A stretch of 64,000 nt of DNA from Solenopsis invicta (Eukaryota; Arthropoda; Insecta; Hymenoptera; Formicidae), in assembly GCF_016802725.1 (NCBI RefSeq), contig NC_052670.1, forward strand, positions 15,653,641-15,717,640, written 5' to 3'. The first letter of the stretch is position 1; every line of letters starts with the position of its first letter. Of the stretch, positions 11,458 to 22,485 are shown piece by piece. Made by a program: the position numbers and the translations under genes. The notes beneath the pieces are model-generated. The model searched no databases and was not told the DNA's origin. It saw only the letters and a list, made by a program, of their open reading frames with translations.

Positions 11458-11772
11458 TGTAATGGCAATAAGACTGGTTTGCTATATTGATGTATGTTTC
11501 CTTTATTTTCGACTCGAGCCTGCAATAGTCGCAGCGTAACCGTGTACACAGCTCGTAGACACACACACACGCACGCGTAGCTACGCCAGCGGGAGATAGT
11601 TAGGGCGCAGGCGCCATCCGCGCTACTATGCCCAATAGTAGGGCCGTACACACTCATTTCTGAAGTGGCATTAATATAAATGACGCAATTATTACCCTAA
11701 TGTAAATGGCTCGGATATTAAATAGATAACGAACGAATATTAATACGAAAGTGTTATATGAGCGTTAACACA
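11458..11772 (-). repeat. 3' LTR of the BEL/Pao element
   Basis: Read on the minus strand it begins TGTGTTAACGCTC next to the purine tract and contains AATAAA within GAAAATAAAGGAAAC. Its end is uncertain; GCCATTACA near 11458 gives about 315 bp with TG..CA ends. Only the first 141 bp are matched by the other LTR. Confidence 0.7.
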
Positions 11773-11800
11773 CCGCCCACCAAGATTAGGCTACTAATCT

Positions 11801-12307
11801 TTATGTAATATCGTTTATTGGCAGTTTACAAAGTTTACTGATTGCACGTTTAAACACGCCATTGTTCGTACGCACCGTTACTACTCTGACTAGGTTGTCC
11901 TTTCCAGCGTGTACGTCCATAACACGACCAGTTTTCCATTTTAATGGTGGAAGATTATCTTCCTTTAGCAGTACTAGATCGTTGATTTGCAGGTTCTTTT
12001 GCGTTGCTCTCCATTTAACTCTGCTTTGCAAGTTGGTGATGTACTCCGCCGCCCACCGTTTCCAGAAATCTTGAGTGGTGCGTTGGATCATTTCCCATCT
12101 GTCGAGACGGTTTATCTTAACATCGGATAAGTCTCTTTCTGGAAGGCTGACTAGTGGTCCTCCCACCAAGAAGTGCCCTGGTGTCAAAGCTTGCAAATCC
12201 AAGGCATCCGAAGATAATGGCGATAGAGGTCGTGAGTTGAGACACGCCTCAATTTGTACTAAAACTGTAGACAACTCTTCAAAAGTGAACAAGGTGTTAC
12301 CCATCAC
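11801..12307 (-). pseudogene. BEL/Pao integrase C-terminal part
   Basis: A 168-codon frame continuing the integrase after a frameshift near 12305. It contains FEELSTVLVQIEACLNSRPL, then LTPGHFLVGGPL, then QSRVKWR, LKEDNLPPLKWKTGRV and RTNNGVFKRAISKLC. These match the C-terminal region of BEL/Pao integrases (DUF5641-like), thought to help bind element ends and target DNA. The frame closes at a proper stop shortly before the purine tract and 3' LTR, so the 3' end of pol is complete. Confidence 0.85.
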
Positions 12308-14190
12308 TCGAGATGATATTTGCAGGATTTAACTCCTGTCTCCCAGAGGCCTCCCATATGGGGCGAGTAAGGAGGAATAAAACTCCATTCTATTCCCCTT
12401 TCTTGCAAGTTGTCGCCGACCGCTCCGTCGATAGAAGATCGAACGAATGCGTATAGTTCCTCCAGCTCTCGCTTCGCTCCTACGAAGTTTGTAGCATTGT
12501 CACTGCAGATCTTCCTTGGAAGTCCTCGTCGTCCTATGAATCTGCGTAGTGTTGCCATGAAGGCTGCCGTGGTTAGCTCACTCGTTGCCTCTAGGTGGAT
12601 TGCTCTAGTAGCAAAGCATATGAACAATGCTATATATGATTTGAATGTCTTCCGGCCACGTCCTTTGTTGACGAGTGTAATGATTGGTCCGGCAAAATCG
12701 ACTCCAATAATATCGAATGGCTTAGATGGTTTGACTCTGTCGCTGGGTAGCGAACCCATTGCTTGTGTGAGTCCCCTTGGATTATTTTTAAAGCACCAGA
12801 CGCAAGAACGGCATACTTGTCTCACTATGTTCCTCGCGTTTAATGGCCAATAACTCTGTCGTATAACTGACAGCAATAGTTGCTGACTAGCGTGTAGTAG
12901 GGCACGATGCTCTTTTTCAATTAGCAAACGCGTGATTTTGCATTGACCTGACAATAAGATTGGATGCTTTCTCTCGAAAGTCCATGGAGTTTCTTGTAAA
13001 CGACCGCCCACCCTGAGGACATCATCTTTGTCAAGGAAGGCTTGCAATTGGCTCAGTTGACTTGATTGGCGCAGTTCGCCCTTAACTCGTAAATCCTTTA
13101 TGTCATCTGGAAAATAAATGAGTTGCGAATGTTTGATTAACTCCATATGCGCGGTTGCTATTTCTGACAGAGTTAACCTGGTTAGGATTTTGTTCTCCCC
13201 TTTTTTGCGGCAGTTGGAGACAAATCGAATACAATAAGCGAGTGATCGCTCTATTTTTGTTAACGTGGAGCAGCGTTCGATTAGCTTGGCTATTGCTTCG
13301 CCATATGAAGATGCCTGTTGTGCATTTACATTGCAGCATCGTACTTCTCCTTTGCTCTCGAATTCAACACTGGCAAGATCTTCTTCGTAGAGCTCCCAAT
13401 TGGACTCTTCATGGTTTGTAGATTGACGTATACTCAATAGCCACTCAAGGCCATTCCACCACAAGCTGCTGTCCTTTAGTTGAGCAGGAGTGGCGCCTCT
13501 TGAGATTAAATCGGCAGGGTTTTCGGAACCTTTGACGTGATTCCATTGACTCGCTGGCAGGATTTCCAGTATTTCCGCCACACGATTGTATACAAATGGC
13601 TTCCAGCGCGATGTGTCACCACGCAACCAGTGCAGTACGACCATGGAGTCTGACCATGCATATATACCATCAATGTTGACTCGAATTGCCCTTTTCACAT
13701 TATCAAGTAGTTTTGCTAACAGTAACGCGCTACATAGCTCTAATCTTGGTACGGTTTGTTTCTTTAAAGGGGCTACCCTAGCCTTTGAACAGAGTAATCG
13801 ACTCGATATCTTGTCCTGACAATTGTTCACTGATTGCACATAGATGCACGCGCCGTATGCGCTTTCGGACGCGTCGCAGAATCCTTGTATGAATAATTGA
13901 CTTGTTCCCAACGAATTGACAACTAATCTTGGTACGCATAAAGTGTATACGTCCTTTAAACTTTCTTGGAAGTTTACCCATTTATCTAGGAACGATTCTG
14001 GAAGTGGATCATCCCAATCTACTTTGATCTCCCATAAACCTTGCATTAGAATCTTGGCCGTCGTTAAAACTGGTCCGATCAAACCTAGAGGATCATACAA
14101 TTTACTAATTGCTGATAGTATCTTGCGTTTGTAAGTGCTTGCGCCACGATTTGCGCCTTGAAATGAAACTCGTCTGTATCCGAATTCCAT
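12304..14190 (-). pseudogene. BEL/Pao pol: end of RT, RNase H and integrase core
   Basis: A 628-codon frame. The start (SAISKLYDPLGLIGP) is the RT-RNase H connection typical of BEL/Pao. RNase H follows with GFCDASESAYGAC near residue 105, VPRLELCSALLL near 150 and AWSDSMVVLHWL near 180. The integrase HHCC zinc-binding region lies near 430-475 (HRALLHAS ... CRSCVWC). The integrase core carries the three acidic sites in IGVDFAGP, CSDNATNF and SPHMGGLWE. RNase H removes the RNA template and integrase inserts the cDNA. The frame overlaps the RT frame by about 105 bp in another phase and breaks again near 12305, so two indels split pol. Confidence 0.9.
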
Positions 14191-15131
14191 TCGATTCCTA
14201 GTGTCCTAATGACATCATTTGCATCAATGTTCAAAGTCGAACTAGATTCTCTTAAATGTATTGGCACATTTTCCAGGGCTTCTTCAGAATTCGAGCACCA
14301 CTTGTGCGCTGTGAATCCGCCTTCTAATAGTAAGCTAGTCAATTGTTCATACAAAACTTGCGCTTCTTCAACGGTGTTCGTACCGGAGATTATATCATCG
14401 ACGTATGTATCGTACAATAAAGCATTTGCCGCTAATGGATATCGTTCCGCGCTATTTGTAGCTAATTGTTTCAAACATTTAATCGCTAAATATGAGGCAC
14501 ATGCTTGCCCGTAAGTGACGGTATTTAAACGATACTCTTGTATGGGCTCCTCAATTAAGAATCGCCATAAAATACGTTGTGCGTCACGATCCGAAATGTG
14601 AACTAGTATTTGCCGGAACATTTTTTGCAAATCGGCTGTCAAAGCAATTTCAGAGAATCGAAATCTTAACACTATATCGATTAGATTATCTTGTAATACC
14701 GGCCCAACAAGAAGAGCATCATTCAAAGACACGCCTTTGTTGTTCTTTGCCGAAGCATCGAATACAACTCGCAACTTTGTGCTACTACTAGACTCCTTTA
14801 GCACACCATGGTGAGGTAAATACACCACTCTCTGGGGTTCATTATGTGAATCGGTTACAATCAACATATGTCCGAGTTTAACATAATCATGCATAAAATT
14901 GATATAACGATCGCGAAATACCTTGTTGCCTTTAAGCTTTCGTTCCAGATAATTTAATCTTTTAAGTGCTATTTCTTTGTTATTGTCAATAGGTAGGGTT
15001 TCATCTCGAAATGGTAGCCTTACAATAAATCTACCATTAGTATCGCGTATAGTAGTTTGTTCGAAATATCGCTCGCATTTTTTCTCATCGTTTGATAATA
15101 ATCGTGTCGTTCCCTTGTCATAATTCTCCAA
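14085..15131 (-). pseudogene. BEL/Pao reverse transcriptase
   Basis: A 348-codon frame with the RT palm and fingers. STKLRVVFDASAK near residue 120 and LTADLQKMFRQI near 165 carry the first conserved blocks with the catalytic Asp. VTYGQACASYLA near 210 follows. LYDTYVDDIISG near 240 holds the YVDD catalytic box, the form usual in BEL/Pao. The start shown is only the first Met after an in-frame TAA at 15153-15155. The frame is the same as that of gag and protease, so the original product was one polyprotein. It ends by frameshift near 14150. Confidence 0.9.
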
Positions 15132-15152
15132 TTCCCAGAATTTTTCTAGATT

Positions 15153-17048
15153 TTAGTTTAAATCGTCGTGAGATTTCAATGAACAGGTTAACGCGTGCAC
15201 CGTGTTCTGTTTGATACTTGAAACTACCGAAGCAGCCGATATTGGTCCCGCGATTATCCATCCAAATTTAATATTCCTTAGAGTTAATTGATTATTTCCA
15301 AGCTCTATTTTGCCGTCTTCCATCAAATCGTAAAAGAATTCTCCGCCGATTAACATGTCTATCGGACCGATCTTGTGAAACTCGGAATCAGCTAATTTTA
15401 GATTGTTTGGCAATGTTAACTTGTTACGATCTAGTTTCATGGATGGCAAATCCTTCGTAACCTTGGGAACAATAAAACACTCGGCGTTAATCTCCAAATT
15501 GGAGCATCTAGACTTGATGTGAACATCGCAAATATAATGTATTTTGTTTTCTACTTCGTTTAATCCCGTAACTATTTCTGAGACATAGTTTCGCTTCAAA
15601 CCTAGCTTATTATGTGCTGCTTGAGAAATAAAATTGACCTCGCTCGCACTATCAAGAAGAACGCGAATCGGAACGCTTCGACCGTTACGTTGAGTAGCTT
15701 CTACTATTGCCGTAGCCATAAGTACTTGACGTCTCCTAGTATTGCTTGACGCATGATGAACCGCTACATTACTAACCGATTCATCGGACTTGACTTTATC
15801 TTGAACATCGGAACTCTCTGATTTTACAGAAGTCTTGTTATCTGACGATTGGTGTATCAACGTGTTATGCTTCTGCGCGCATTCTTTACAGGGACCCATT
15901 CTACAGAATTTTACATAATGGTCGCTTCTCAAGCAGCTGACACATAATTTTAAACGCCTAACCTCTTTGGACCGATCGCTTATTGGCAACGCTAGAAATT
16001 TCTCACAGTAGTAAATGAGGTGATCATTCCCACAGAAATTGCATTTGCCTGTACTGACAGAGGTTGTCAAAGAAATAGATTTTGTACCTTTCGACGAATA
16101 CGATTTGGAATCTGCTGTGTAAGATTTCTTACCACGCTGCTCGCTTTCTTTGACGAATTTGTCGTTATTGCTTGTTGTTGATCTTGACTCGATGCGTTCC
16201 AACGTTTGGCATCGTTTTCTCAAAAAATCCATCATGTCGATTAATTTTGCGTTATCATTGGATTCCACTTCCTCCTCCCACGCTCGGAGAGTACGCATAT
16301 CGAACCTCGTTTCCATCATATGCATGACAAGATCATCCCATGTATCAGTAGCTAAACCTAGTACCTTTAAAATTCTTAAGTGCCTGGAACAATAATCAAT
16401 CAAATCTCGACGAGCCTTTGCGGACTCTTTAACTACCGTCGGCATTGTAAAAAGACATTGAATATGTTTTTTCTTCAACGATCTGGGATCGTCGTAGCGT
16501 TGTTGCAACAATTCCCATGCGGCTATGTAATTTTCTCCCGTTAGCTCTATTGACTCGATAACCTTCGCAGCGTCACCCGAAATAGACGAGGATAGATACT
16601 GAAATTTTTCGATATTAGATAGATGCGGTTTGTCGTGTATAATGGAGCGGAAGCTATCCGCGAAGCATTTCCATTCCTCGATCTTCCCGTCGAAACGCGG
16701 AAGTTTTATAGTCGGTAACTTTACTCTCGTGTCTACATTCGCGGATCCTGTTGCGTTGGCCACGCGATCTAAGATCTCTGTTTGTCTTGCGATGATGGCC
16801 GCCAGCGCCTCGCTTTCCTTAGCGGGCGTAATGGCTGCCGCGGCATCACTGTTTGTTCCGAGCGTCACGTGTTGCATCAGCTCGGTTTGCCGTTGCAATA
16901 ATCGAGCAATCGCGTCTATATTTCGCGACTCGATGCCTTCCGATGGCTTAATAAAACGTTTTAATATGTCTTTTACCTCGTAATATCTTTGCTCGAAGAT
17001 TTCCTCTTTCGCTGCATCGTCCGTGAGCTCGCTATCACCTTCCAGCAA
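15153..17048 (-). pseudogene. BEL/Pao gag and aspartic protease, 5'-truncated
   Basis: A 631-codon frame. Near residues 108-260 lies the DUF1759 gag domain (LPTIKLPRFDGKIEEWKCF). Zinc knuckles follow: CNFCGNDHLIYYC near 333, CVSCLRSDHYVKFC near 365 and CKECAQKH. The protease region (DUF1758/A17 type) has VLLDSASEVNFIS near 460, where the usual D-S-G reads D-S-A, and ends with IKFGWIIAGPI. Gag packages RNA and the protease matures the polyprotein. Upstream of the first Met the frame stays open for about 50 bp into the LTR junction (EIQREFEDTQ), so the true N-terminus was deleted with the primer-binding site. It ends at a TAA in frame with RT. Confidence 0.88.
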
Positions 17049-17102
17049 TTTCCTTTGTGTATCCTCAAATTCTCGTTGTATCTCCTCTAGCCTTTCGAGC
17101 CG

Positions 17103-17243
17103 CCAATAGTAGGGCCGTACACACTCATTTCTGAAGTGGCATTAATATAAATGACGCAATTATTACCCTAATGTAAATGGCTCGGATATTAAATAGATAA
17201 CGAACGAATATTAATACGAAAGTGTTATATGAGCGTTAACACA
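17103..17243 (-). repeat. Truncated 5' LTR of the BEL/Pao element
   Basis: Same sequence as 11632-11772 (no differences noticed). On the minus strand it starts TGTGTTAACGCTC and stops after CCCTACTATTGG, where gag coding sequence begins directly. R/U5 and the primer-binding site are missing. Confidence 0.88.
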
Positions 17244-17245
17244 AG

Positions 17246-17990
17246 CCATATTCAAAAAACATATTAAAAACAATAAGTTTATAAAATCAACCAAAAAATT
17301 CTTTCTCCGAAATGGTTCTTTCTTACAACCATTAAAAATTAATGGAACTACGTATGAAATTCGGAATACGTGTCCTTCCGACTCAATTGCTCAAATTATT
17401 ATACTTACTGATTTAGAAGATGAAAACTATTTTAATTATATTAGTAATTCTAATAACAAATTTCTAAAATTTTGTCAATTAATTTTAAATAATGGTCTAA
17501 ATACCATCACTTATAAAGAGAGAATCGCTATTTTATTAGACAATAGTGAATTAAATTTACCAACAACGAAAGCTGGCAATATACATATCATAGATGTATG
17601 TAATAGTATTACTGTATTAATGTGGACAAATCTCACAAAGGACGAACCATGTGTTAATAAAATATCTGAATGTTCCTCACAAGAATGCCAAAACGGGATA
17701 CATAATATATCAGTACTTGGTGTTAATCATCAATTAATTCAAGAAAAGGGATTCATGTATTTAGAAGAAGCACTTTCGTACAATTTTCAGGTAAAAAATG
17801 TTAAATGCTAACAATCAGACTATTCTAGACGTCGCACTGAATATGTTCAATTTAATGCACATCTATATATTGAACTTGACATTCGAGAATCTTTAGATGC
17901 AAAGAGAGGCATGAATTGTCAATTAAAAGATTTTCCTCTAACAATAAATATTTTAAAACAAGAATACAGGTAAGACATATTCTTGTAACG
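17246..17990 (+). pseudogene. Transposon-linked uncharacterised protein fragment, possibly cysteine-peptidase-like
   Basis: A frame open from about 17270 to 17811 reads RNGSFLQPLKINGTTYEIRN, then TCPSDSIAQIIILTD, then YKERIAILLDN and an acidic cysteine-bearing tail. After a stop it continues as FNAHLYIELDIRES and CQLKDFPLTINILKQEYR, then a donor-like GTAAGACA. The CPSDS block and overall order recall insect proteins that resemble ubiquitin-hydrolase (C19) folds and occur near transposons. That recollection is tentative. The catalytic His region is absent. No start codon is seen, and the left end abuts the BEL/Pao LTR at 17243, so the retrotransposon probably cut into it. Confidence 0.4.
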
Positions 17991-18170
17991 TTTTTTAAAA
18001 TAAATGATTGAATTTAAGTTGTAACAAATATTTTGGAAATAAAAGAAGAAGAATTGCCTTTACTACACGTTATGAGTGCAATGCTTTAGTTTCAGTTTTG
18101 GAAGAATGTAACAGTAGGAATTACCGTAACAATTTCATAATTTATATTAGTATACATATGTATGTATGTA

Positions 18171-18223
<53 letters not shown>

Positions 18224-19123
18224 TAAATAAAAAGCATTAAATACATGAAAATTATTTATATACGTAGATGTATACATTTTATAATAAAAAATATATTTCG
18301 GTTTTTCCTTTATATCTTCACAATAAATTATTTTTTGGCAATGCCGATTGTGCAGTCACACTTCTGAGACTCTAAACTTTCATTAAAAAAAAAAATTAGA
18401 AAAATATTGATTGTAATCAAAGTTATAGCTTCTCAAAGTTGAAAAAGTCTCCCAGACCCGAAAATGTTTCCGTATTTTACAGGATCGGTGTATTTAAAGG
18501 TTAATACTGTAAGGAATATGTTTAAAATAATAGAAAATTCTTTTGATAATGTAGATACTGAATATATTTACAATATTTTAAATCTTTGGAACAATATGTG
18601 CTCCCACGCAGTATTGTAATTGGACAACGTGCAGTTAAAAAAACGTATTAGTGGTAATGTAATTTTAGAACTTATGTGTTTGGCTCAATTGTAGAATGAA
18701 GCAAATCCTTTCTTTATTATTTCAGAAACCAAATTTTTTACATTTGAAAGCCATTATGATAAATTGATGTGTAATAATATTGTTTATAGTAATTTTGTTC
18801 AAGGTCAGCCGTGGAAGTCACAAGTTTCATATTTTGGTAATAAACATGTGTTTGCAATGTTCATTTATTTCGATGAATATGAAACGGCAACGCATTCGGT
18901 TCTCAAACAAAAACGAAATAGGAGCTGAGTATTTCTCTTTATTTTCTTTTCCACAAGAGTTAACACCATCGTTGACTAATATTTATTAATTTGCATTTTT
19001 TAAATTAAAGGACAGTAAAAATTTTGAAAATGCGGCAGTATTTGTTGATGAGCTTATATTAAAAATCAGTCTGCTTGAAGAAAAGGGAATAGTCATTAAT
19101 ATAAATGGATTAGTAGAATGAAT
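17991..19123. other. AT-rich spacer with decayed coding remnants
   Basis: Contains an (AT)n tract at 18174-18219. Around 19010-19122 a plus-strand frame gives NFENAAVFVDELILKISLLE and ends in TGA. It may be the tail of the same unknown gene as 17246-17990. No family can be named. Confidence 0.35.
18174..18219. repeat. (TA)n microsatellite
   Basis: TA dinucleotide run of about 45 bp, preceded by a short (GTAT)n tract. Confidence 0.95.
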
Positions 19124-19683
19124 TTATTTTAAGTTAATTTTCATAGTTTTTTGATTTAGCCTGTTTTTCTGTTCATTAATATGTATCATTTCGGAAATCA
19201 ATCGTTTATAGTAATTAGGCTCAAAGTCAAAAATCTTAACATCATCCCAATTAAAAGAATAATTATGTTGTAATCTATGTTTACTGATAACGGATATTTT
19301 GGATGATTCAAGTTTGATGTTATTCATGGGTTCTTTAATTCTTATTTTTAATTTCCTTTTCGTTAGTCCTACATATGAAGCATTACAGTCATTACAATTT
19401 AATTTATAAACGACATTGTTACACTCTGTTCTATTGCTCCTGTCTTTGTAAACTTTGATAAATTCGTCTAGCTTATTTAAACATCTAAAGCCAAGCGTCA
19501 CTTCGTCTTTATTCAGAGACTCGGATATTTTTTCCGATAAGTCTTTTAAATACGGAAAGAACATGAACTTTTTTCTTCTACGGGCGTAACAATCTCGTCA
19601 ACCAGGTTCGGAACTCTGTTATTTAATTTTGTACTGATAAACTTCTTAATTCTCATGTTGATTTTGTTAAAAATTAAATTTAT
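19124..19683 (-). pseudogene. Penelope-like GIY-YIG fragment, third copy
   Basis: On the minus strand the frame from about 19683 gives IFNKINMRIKKFISTKLNNR, then a linker, then FRCLNKLDEFIKVYKDR. It continues with NNVVYKLNCNDCNASYVGLT and KRKLKIRIKE, the GIY-YIG core, and ends near EMIHINEQKNRLNQK. This is the same C-terminal region as 2862-3485 and shares NVVYKL.CNDC.ASYVG. Stops and frame changes occur near 19565. No RT part or terminal repeats were found, so it is a 5'-truncated relic. The three fragments differ enough to represent separate insertions. Confidence 0.75.
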
Positions 19684-20577
19684 TTTAAGAAAATCCGTAA
19701 TATGTATAAATCCACACGCGAGATCTAATAATAATAGAAATAAAACTCAATGTGAATAACAGAGAAAGAAGACCTTGACATTTAATTACATAGCCACTGG
19801 ACTCACGCATCACGAATTGCGTAACGAATCCGGTTCCAGTTTTCTCTCTCTCTCTCTCTCTCTCTTCCTCCTTTAATAGAAGCAGCAAAAAAAAAATTTG
19901 GTCGCCTAGGCAGCTCGCGTCGGTTTCGCGGAATTCGATTTTTACCATTGAACATTGCATCTGTTTTCTTGATTTGATGCCAAATGTTATCAAAAATTTT
20001 GTTTTACATACTTATTACTCTTGAAGTGAAATTTATTCAATGTAAAATTCATTATTAGGTCATGCTTAAAGTCATTGATAAAAAAGATTTGTGAAATTGA
20101 ATAATACGACAGTTCTGTGGGTCCTTTAATAGAAAATTTTGTTTCAATTTAAAATATTTTAAAAATTTACGTTTTTTTACATTAAATAATATCAAAGTCA
20201 GATATTAAACTTAGAATACGCAATAAAAATATTTTATATTTGCGTTAAAACCATGTTTGTCAAAACTTTTACATTGAGTTTTATTCGTATTATTATTATA
20301 TCTCGCGTGTGGAAGATTAATTTATATATATTATGGATTTTCTTGAAATAAATAAAATGATATAGACTTTTTATATTGATGCTTGATGTCCATAATTTAT
20401 TTTGTGTCGAAATAGATTACATGATCAAAAGTGACTGTTCAGTTTTATTAATCAATGTTAATTCTAATAAGGATTCTAATCGAGTTTATTAATGATAAAA
20501 GTAAGCATGAAACGTTAAAACAAGCATTTTATTATATATTTAAATAAATAATATATTTTAATTATATCTATTTGTAC
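19684..20577. other. Non-coding spacer
   Basis: AT-rich, with a (CT)n microsatellite at 19842-19868. Nothing else is recognised. Confidence 0.5.
19842..19868. repeat. (CT)n microsatellite
   Basis: Pure CT dinucleotide run of about 26 bp. Confidence 0.9.
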
Positions 20578-21115
20578 ATCCAGATAACGCACATTCCAAT
20601 AGCGCACATCCCGATAGCGCACATCACGATAGCGCACATCCCGATAGCGCACATCCCGATAGAGCACATCCCGATAGAGCACATTCCGATAGCGCACATC
20701 CCGATAGCGCACTTCCCGATAGCGCACGTCCCGATAGCGCACGTCCCGATAGCGCACGTCCAGATAGCGCACATCCCGACAGCTCACGTCCCGATAGAGC
20801 ACATCCCGATAGCGCACAACAGAGAAAGGCGCGTTGTCCCGATAACGCACAACATAAAAGGCGCATTATCCCGATAGCATACAATGCAAAAAGCGCATTA
20901 TCCCGATAGCGCACATCCCAATAACGCACACCTCGATAGCGCGCATCCCGATAGCGCGCATCCCGATAGCACGCGACTATGTGCGCTATCGGATAAAAGA
21001 TGTTTTAATTCCCGCAATCGCACATCCCGATAGCGCACATCCCGGTAGCACGCGATTATGTGCGCTATCGAGAAAAAGACGCGTATGTTAACACACATAC
21101 CTGTTGATGTGTGCT
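20578..21115. repeat. 15-bp minisatellite, unit CCCGATAGCGCACAT
   Basis: At least 15 adjacent near-perfect copies cover 20590-20820, with units such as CCCGATAGCGCACAT and CCCGATAGAGCACAT. From 20820 to 21115 the copies become longer, more diverged and interrupted, and inverted copies appear (GTGCGCTATCGG near 20982 and 21060, GTGTGCTATTGGG near 21108). Because 15 is a multiple of three and the unit lacks stops, several frames stay open on both strands and give 5-residue repeats (IAHIP, RYRDV, GMCAI). These are a by-product, not genes. Confidence 0.93.
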
Positions 21116-21508
21116 ATTGGGAGAGAGACGTTCTTATTCCCGTTAGTATATATCTTACTATTGCTTCATTTTTTGTTTTTTTTCCTAGAAGTTTTCCGGA
21201 GAAAATTTTTATATATTATTCATATATATAAAACATATATAATTAGGTATAACTGTTCATAAAGTATTACGTATATTTTAATATATATTGACATACTTTA
21301 TATATAATTATGTATAATTATTTATATTAATGTTTAATATATAATTATTTTAAAATATTATGTATAAATAACCCTTACTCTGCATCGTAATTTTTTTGTT
21401 CTTTACTTTACATCGTAGGGTTATTCGCGTTTTGCGCTTCTATTAGAGCCTACATATATTGTAATGAGATGGTTTTCTACGGTTATTTTATTACGTTTAC
21501 GTTTAAAA
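21116..21508. other. AT-rich spacer
   Basis: Low-complexity AT-rich DNA with several imperfect TATATAATTATG-like repeats. No gene. Confidence 0.5.
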
Positions 21509-21800
21509 AGTGTGTAACAAACCGCCTTTCCGCTCCCCCTTCGGACCGTCCACCGTTCCGGGCTGTCCGGCCGAACAACCGCCGGACAGCAGAAACCTGG
21601 CGCATAGCGCCGAAAAGACACACAAACACCGGCGTAGCGCGCGTTGACGCATCCACACGTGAGATCTCCGTGGCAGATCTCCGTGCGCACGCGCTCGACC
21701 GGAGTGGCGACCACCGGACCGATCTCGAGCGGCGGGGAGACCCCCCACCGACTCCGTACCGTTCCGTACCCCCGCACCGTCCCTGCCCAAGAGATTCGGG

Positions 21801-21808
21801 TATATAAG
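21801..21808 (+). promoter_or_regulatory. TATA box of the solo LTR
   Basis: TATATAAG in GGGTATATAAGCGCC, an isolated AT motif in GC-rich U3 about 290 bp into the LTR. The start site would lie about 25-30 bp downstream, near CGAGCGGTC. Confidence 0.65.
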
Positions 21809-22479
21809 CGCCGCCGCTCCGAGAGTCGAGCGGTCTTCTTCTCCGTCCGCTCTCCTGTCCGCAGAAGAAACCCTCCTAGCGCTCACAGGGAGTTAAGCGC
21901 CTTAGCTTCCGTCAAGAAGTCTTGACAAGAGCCGTCCGCCTTCCTGAAACCGCCGGTTCACGGGCTCAAGTCCACCTTGGGCTCCACTGGTAGTCGGCAA
22001 TTCCCGATCCGCCGTCCCCGCTTGGGTATCGACTCACGACCTGGGGTGTGGAGTTCCGCGCCTCTACCAAGAGCTCTTGGCGTGAGTCGATCACCACCGC
22101 CGAACATCGCGGTATTAACCGCTTCGCGTCGGGGATCGCGATCCGCGTATAGTCGCACCGCGCGCGCGTCATCTACGGCCGTGGCCGCGGCCTTCGGCAA
22201 GGCCACGATCTGCGCGCGTCAACAGACGGTTTCCGAGTTCCCGGAAGCCTCGGCGCAGGAATTCTGCGAACCGCGCCGTGTACATAGCTCCGTATCCGAT
22301 ACCGCGTCAAACACGTTTGTAAATACCGTTCGTCCGTCCGCGCGCTCCGTTTTTCGTCTGTCCGTCCGCGCGTAGGCTTTAAGTTCTGTTGCGTCCGTCC
22401 GAGCGTCACCGCCATCCGTCCGTCCGCGCGTCGTGGCTAAGCCACTCCGTTACTCGTCATCTGTACATTTCTTACGCGA

Positions 22480-22485
22480 AATAAA
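22480..22485 (+). terminator. Polyadenylation signal of the solo LTR
   Basis: AATAAA in CGCGAAATAAACTCGC, downstream of the TATA box and about 115 bp before the LTR end. Confidence 0.55.

Larger units (their letters stand above)
11458..17243 (-). mobile_element. BEL/Pao LTR retrotransposon, nearly full length, inactive
   Basis: Minus-strand order is LTR, gag with DUF1759 and zinc knuckles, A17-type protease, RT, RNase H, integrase, LTR, which is the BEL/Pao layout. The two LTRs share 141 bp that look identical by eye (11632-11772 and 17103-17243). The 5' (right) LTR is cut to 141 bp and runs straight into the gag frame, so the rest of that LTR, the primer-binding site and the gag start are deleted. 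A purine tract GGTGGGCGG lies just before the 3' LTR, as expected for plus-strand priming. One in-frame stop and two frameshifts inactivate pol. Flanking target duplications could not be identified. Confidence 0.9.

Noticed and set aside
12410..12853. Plus-strand frames over the BEL/Pao pol region (also 13155-14791 and 16150-16983)
   Set aside because: Antisense shadows of the minus-strand pol and gag frames, which carry the catalytic motifs.
17090..17104. Primer-binding site TGGCGGCTCGAA after the BEL/Pao LTR
   Set aside because: It begins TGG but is open gag coding sequence (continuous frame with EIQREFEDTQ) and the LTR here is truncated, so it is unlikely to be a real PBS.
20515..21098. 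Repeat proteins RYRDV, IAHIP, GMCAI, LSGCA
   Set aside because: They are six-frame readings of a 15-bp minisatellite without stops; no start context, splice site or domain.
20578..21115. CRISPR array
   Set aside because: Repeats are contiguous without unique spacers, and the DNA is eukaryotic.
21421..22415. Several overlapping Arg/Pro-rich frames
   Set aside because: All lie in a GC-rich solo LTR, overlap on both strands and show no domain.
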